A DNA stretch of 16,752 nucleotides, taken from contig DATLJU010000011.1 of NCBI GenBank assembly GCA_035538735.1, positions 1 to 16,752 on the forward strand. The letters run 5' to 3'. Position numbers and translations under genes: made by a program. Numbering within the stretch: position 1 is the first letter of the stretch; the number at the start of each line of letters is the position of its first letter. This DNA comes from Anaeromyxobacter_A sp035538735. GTDB lineage: Bacteria > Myxococcota > Myxococcia > Myxococcales > Anaeromyxobacteraceae. This document shows positions 13,923 through 16,752 of the stretch, piece after piece. A model generated the notes under the pieces. That model was given only the letters and a program-made list of their open reading frames with translations. It did not search any database and was not told the origin of the DNA.

Positions 13923-15224
13923 TCAGATCTGGAACTGGAGCCGGAAGCCGTAGACGCCGCTGTGCCCCACCGTGCCGAAGCGATGGAGCCAGGCCCTTCC
14001 GTAGTTGAGGTCGAGGCGGAACATCGCGTCGAGCAGGTACCAGCTGGCCCCAAGCTGAAGACTGTCCATGACGCCGCCCTGGATGGGACCGCTGTCGAGA
14101 TCGTTCGTGTACCAGCGCACCGCCACCTCCGCCGCTCCCCACTTGCGTTTGGGCACCACGGCCCCGGGCACGCCGCTCTTGCGCGAGAAGGGCAACACCT
14201 CGCCGGTAGGGAACCAGCTCGCCTTGATGTATGCCCCCCACAGGTTCGGGTTCGCGCCTTGCGACGAGAGGGTCCACGTCTCCAGGAGCTCGGACTCGAA
14301 CGTCAGGGGTCCCCAGATGCCGAGCAACTCCGCGTCGAGTCCCCACGCGCGTCCGGCGGTGAACGGGCCGGTGTCGACGAAGTAAGGACCGACGTGCGTC
14401 GCCGGACGAGCCTTGTACTGGCTGGGCCCGTCGGGGGGTGACAGGTAGCGCCCCGCGAGACCTAGGTGGACGAGCCGAGCACCGTCGCTCGCGTACACGG
14501 GCAGGCCAGTGACCCGCGCCGTGCCTGCGATCTCGTGGCCGCCACTGATCCAGTTGCTGAAGAGCCCCAGCGCCCACGTCAGGCGCATGTCCAGCGCGTG
14601 GTTCGCGACCACGACGCCGGTCTTGTCACCCACCTCGAAGGCCGTCAGGGCTCGCTCCATGTAAGTCAGGTTCCCGCCGGTGATCAGCTCCTCGATCGAG
14701 AAGGGCGGCTTCTGATTTCCGACCGTGACCGTACCCACCCACCGGTTCACGGGAATCTCGATCCAGAAGTGCGCCAGCCCGAACCGCTGCCCCTTGGGGA
14801 GGTCGAAGCCGTTGAAGTCGAACGCCGCGCTGAAGGAGACGGGCTCGTCGAAGCATCGAAGCTCTCCGTCAGCGGAGAAGCGCGCCTCGCGCCACTCGAA
14901 GGTCGAGTCAATCTTCCCCAGTTGCCTGATGTTGGCCGAGTCCTGGCTGAAGACGGTGAAGTCGAGCATCTGGCGCGTTCCGAGTCGAGTGCCCAGGCAG
15001 CCGCCGTCGTAGACGTTCCAGCTGGTCCATCGGTCCCGCGTCGCTTGACCGCTGCCCGCGGCCGTGCTCGCGGTCGCCGCCTGCAAGCTGGAGCTCCCCA
15101 GTGACGGAGCTTCCGCTGAGGCGCATCCTCCACCAGCAAAGGTGTCGGTCCCGGCGCCGCCTGGTGAGCGCGCCGACGCAACTGCGGCGACGAGCAGGAG
15201 CCCGATCATGCGCCTCCGTTGCAT
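13923..15224 (-). CDS. Outer-membrane porin, OprO/OprP (phosphate-selective) type
   Basis: This 433-aa protein starts at ATG 15224 with basic n-region MQRRRM and a signal peptide to about residue 19 (VAAVASA); ATG 15209 has GGAGG but only three bases of spacing. The mature chain alternates as a beta barrel and carries OprO/P landmarks: FEWREARFSADGELR, FGLAHFWIEIPVNRWVGTVT with VGNQKPPFSIEELI, NLTYMERALTAF, GLFSNWISGG, and AEVAVRWYTNDLDSG near the end, closing in an aromatic-ended strand (GVYGFRLQFQI). Relatives form trimeric anion channels. The cytochrome gene begins two bases after its stop, so the two are one operon. Anion selectivity, including for arsenate or sulfate, is inferred, not seen. 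Confidence 0.88.
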   Translation of the reverse strand: MQRRRMIGLLLVAAVASARSPGGAGTDTFAGGGCASAEAPSLGSSSLQAATASTAAGSGQATRDRWTSWNVYDGGCLGTRLGTRQMLDFTVFSQDSANIRQLGKIDSTFEWREARFSADGELRCFDEPVSFSAAFDFNGFDLPKGQRFGLAHFWIEIPVNRWVGTVTVGNQKPPFSIEELITGGNLTYMERALTAFEVGDKTGVVVANHALDMRLTWALGLFSNWISGGHEIAGTARVTGLPVYASDGARLVHLGLAGRYLSPPDGPSQYKARPATHVGPYFVDTGPFTAGRAWGLDAELLGIWGPLTFESELLETWTLSSQGANPNLWGAYIKASWFPTGEVLPFSRKSGVPGAVVPKRKWGAAEVAVRWYTNDLDSGPIQGGVMDSLQLGASWYLLDAMFRLDLNYGRAWLHRFGTVGHSGVYGFRLQFQI

Positions 15225-15582
15225 CTCAATCGGCCCGAGCCGGTTGTTACGAAGACGACGACGAGCAAGTAGTGCAGGAAAACGTGGCCCAATGCGAGCG
15301 GACGGGCTTGGCGCTGGTGGTGATATCGAGGAGCTTGGTGAACCGCCCGACGAACGCCCCTATGCCGTGGTAGCCGGCGGGCACCCGGCCCACTGCGAAG
15401 CTGACCTGGGAATCCTGGGAGGAGGGACGACCTGCCGCTAGGCGAAGTCGCGTCAGCCCATTTGGATGGGGAGGTACAACATCCCCCGGGAAAGTCCAGA
15501 TTACCCGGAGAGTGTGTGAGAACCATTTCACCATGGGACACAACACGGACTAGGCCGTAAGGGCGTCGTGGGGGGGGGGAGC
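15225..15582. other. Divergent intergenic region, 358 bp, with a possible decayed reading frame
   Basis: This region must hold the promoters of the porin-cytochrome operon and the sulfatase, but I cannot place hexamers with confidence. Two small hairpins occur near the middle: CCCAT-TTGG-ATGGG and an adjacent GGGGA...TCCCC stem (about 15458-15486). On the minus strand a coding-like stretch reads GRVPAGYHGIGAFVGRFTKL, then LDITTSAKPVRSHW, and a second frame continues LGHVFLHYLLVVVFVTTGSG, as if a membrane-protein end had been frameshifted. No start or family can be assigned. Confidence 0.35.
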
Positions 15583-16752
15583 GTGAATACGTCACTGATT
15601 GTTAACGCCTTGCGCGTGATGGTCGGAGCGTCACTGCTCGTTGGTTCATCCGATGTCCACGCACAGGCCAAGGGGAAGGCGCCCAACATCTTGGTGATCA
15701 TGGGCGACGACATCGGCTGGTTCAACATCGGCGCCTATCACCAGGGCATCATGGCGGGTCGAACGCCGAACCTGGACAGGCTCGCCGCCGAGGGCACGCG
15801 CTTCACCGACTACTACGCGGAGGCGAGCTGCACGGCCGGTCGCGCCAACTTCATCACCGGCATGCTACCCATCCGCACTGGCCTCACCACCGTAGGGCAG
15901 GCCGGGGCGACGCTCGGCATGCCGGACCAAGCGCCGACCATCGCGACCGTGCTCAAGTCGATGGGCTACGCCACCGGGCAGTTCGGAAAGAACCACCTCG
16001 GTGACCGCAACCAGTTCCTGCCCACCGTCCACGGCTTCGACGAGTTCTGGGGCTACCTCTATCACCTGGACGCGATGGAGGACCCGTTCCACCGGAACTA
16101 CCCGCCGGAGCTGAGGGAGAAGGTGGGACCACGCAACCTCCTCCACACCTGGGCCAGCGACAAGGACGACCCAACGGCGGACCCGCGCTGGGGCAAGGTA
16201 GGCAAACAGAAGATCGTCGATGAGGGGCCGCTCCCCCCTCACCCGATGCCAGGCATCAAGCACAACATGGAGACCGTCGATGACGTGATCCTCGATCACG
16301 CGATGAAGTTCATCGACAAGGCGAAGGCCGACGGCAAGCCGTTCTTCGTGTGGCTGAACCCGACGCGCATGCACGTCATCACACACCTCTCGGACAAGTA
16401 CGAGAGCCGACGCACGCCCGAGAACGGCTGGAGCGTGTACGAAGCCGGCATGTCGCAGATCGACGACATCGTCGGCTCCGTGATGAAGAAGCTAAAGGAC
16501 GACGGGCTGGAGGAGAACACCATCGTCGTCTTCACCACCGACAATGGCGCTGAAGTCATCTCCTGGCCCGACGGCGGCATGACCCCGTTCGCGGGGGAGA
16601 AGGGGACCGTGCTCGAGGGCGGGTTCCGCGTCCCATGCATCATCCGCTGGCCTGGTCGCGTCCCGGCGGGCAGGGTCGAGAACGGGATCGTCTCCGGCCT
16701 CGACTGGTTCCCGACGTTCGTGGCCGCCGCGGGGAACCCCCGCATCGTGGAC
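15583..16752 (+). CDS. Periplasmic sulfatase (arylsulfatase-type), truncated by the window end
   Basis: The frame is open from GTG 15583 through the last base (390 residues, C terminus missing). The start follows a G-rich ribosome binding stretch and gives a signal peptide to about residue 29 (LVGSSDVHAQA). Alkaline-phosphatase-fold sulfatase landmarks follow in order: APNILVIMGDDIGW with metal ligands Asp42 and Asp43, the formylglycine site CTAGR (Cys83-Arg87, fitting C-x-A-x-R), GYATGQFGKNHLGD, KPFFVWLNPTRMHV and VVFTTDNGAE. It would hydrolyse sulfate esters in the periplasm. The usual GKxHLG and TDNG motifs are intact, so it should be active if an FGE-type enzyme is present; none is in the window. 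It is divergent from the porin-cytochrome operon. Confidence 0.93.
   Translation, partial: MNTSLIVNALRVMVGASLLVGSSDVHAQAKGKAPNILVIMGDDIGWFNIGAYHQGIMAGRTPNLDRLAAEGTRFTDYYAEASCTAGRANFITGMLPIRTGLTTVGQAGATLGMPDQAPTIATVLKSMGYATGQFGKNHLGDRNQFLPTVHGFDEFWGYLYHLDAMEDPFHRNYPPELREKVGPRNLLHTWASDKDDPTADPRWGKVGKQKIVDEGPLPPHPMPGIKHNMETVDDVILDHAMKFIDKAKADGKPFFVWLNPTRMHVITHLSDKYESRRTPENGWSVYEAGMSQIDDIVGSVMKKLKDDGLEENTIVVFTTDNGAEVISWPDGGMTPFAGEKGTVLEGGFRVPCIIRWPGRVPAGRVENGIVSGLDWFPTFVAAAGNPRIVD

Noticed and set aside
13840..13925. An upstream extension of the cytochrome frame into the porin gene (start 14577)
   Set aside because: The extension lies antiphase within the porin coding sequence on the same strand; ATG 13920 gives a sensible membrane anchor right after the porin stop.
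11656..13953. A 765-codon plus-strand open frame opposite the cytochrome
   Set aside because: The minus strand carries seven CXXCH motifs plus TPRs in the same stretch; the plus frame has shadow composition and no motifs.
1..16752. CRISPR array, rRNA genes or a complete tRNA gene
   Set aside because: No regularly spaced repeats, no rRNA-like conserved stretches and no full cloverleaf were seen; only the 3' tRNA remnant at 8335-8359 qualifies.

Overview
The window is very GC-rich and reads like a chromosome of a myxobacterium-type deltaproteobacterium (an Anaeromyxobacter-like genome is my best guess; this is inference). The pointers are the strong preference for G or C in third codon positions, a Ser/Thr kinase fused to a FlgO-like domain and TPRs, an ECF-type sigma factor, several small lipoproteins and a large multiheme cytochrome c with HEAT-like and TPR repeats.

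Positions 1-8280 look like ordinary backbone. A possible TrkA-C coding remnant at the left edge abuts a 164-bp hairpin element (141-304). Then come a small exported protein with a pilus-N-like pattern, a DMT/EamA permease (+), and a minus-strand group: ECF-like sigma factor, 64-aa membrane protein, kinase-TPR protein, a hypothetical protein and a lipoprotein with a HEIGH zinc motif. Next is a divergent pair, an SRPBCC protein and a TetR regulator, with two matching palindromic operator candidates between them. A cupin protein and an RcsF-like lipoprotein end this part.

At 8288-8359 on the minus strand there is exactly the 3' part of a tRNA (T arm, acceptor 3' strand, discriminator A) followed by a rho-independent terminator, with no tRNA body. 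This is the geometry left on the far side of an element that integrated into a tRNA gene. I read 8360 rightwards as a genomic island or its remains. It carries a gene remnant, an arsenic operon on the minus strand (arsR, acr3, and an arsC-arsN2 fusion), a frameshifted serine recombinase, a two-gene operon (OprO/OprP-type porin, then a 7- or 8-heme cytochrome c with HEAT-like and TPR repeats), and a divergent periplasmic sulfatase cut by the window end.

Functionally the island combines arsenate reduction, arsenite efflux and acetyltransferase capacity under an ArsR repressor whose operator covers the promoter and whose transcript appears leaderless. Beside it sits an uncharacterised envelope module of anion-type porin, multiheme cytochrome and sulfatase. 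The porin-cytochrome-sulfatase module and the tRNA-bounded island are the parts most worth following up.
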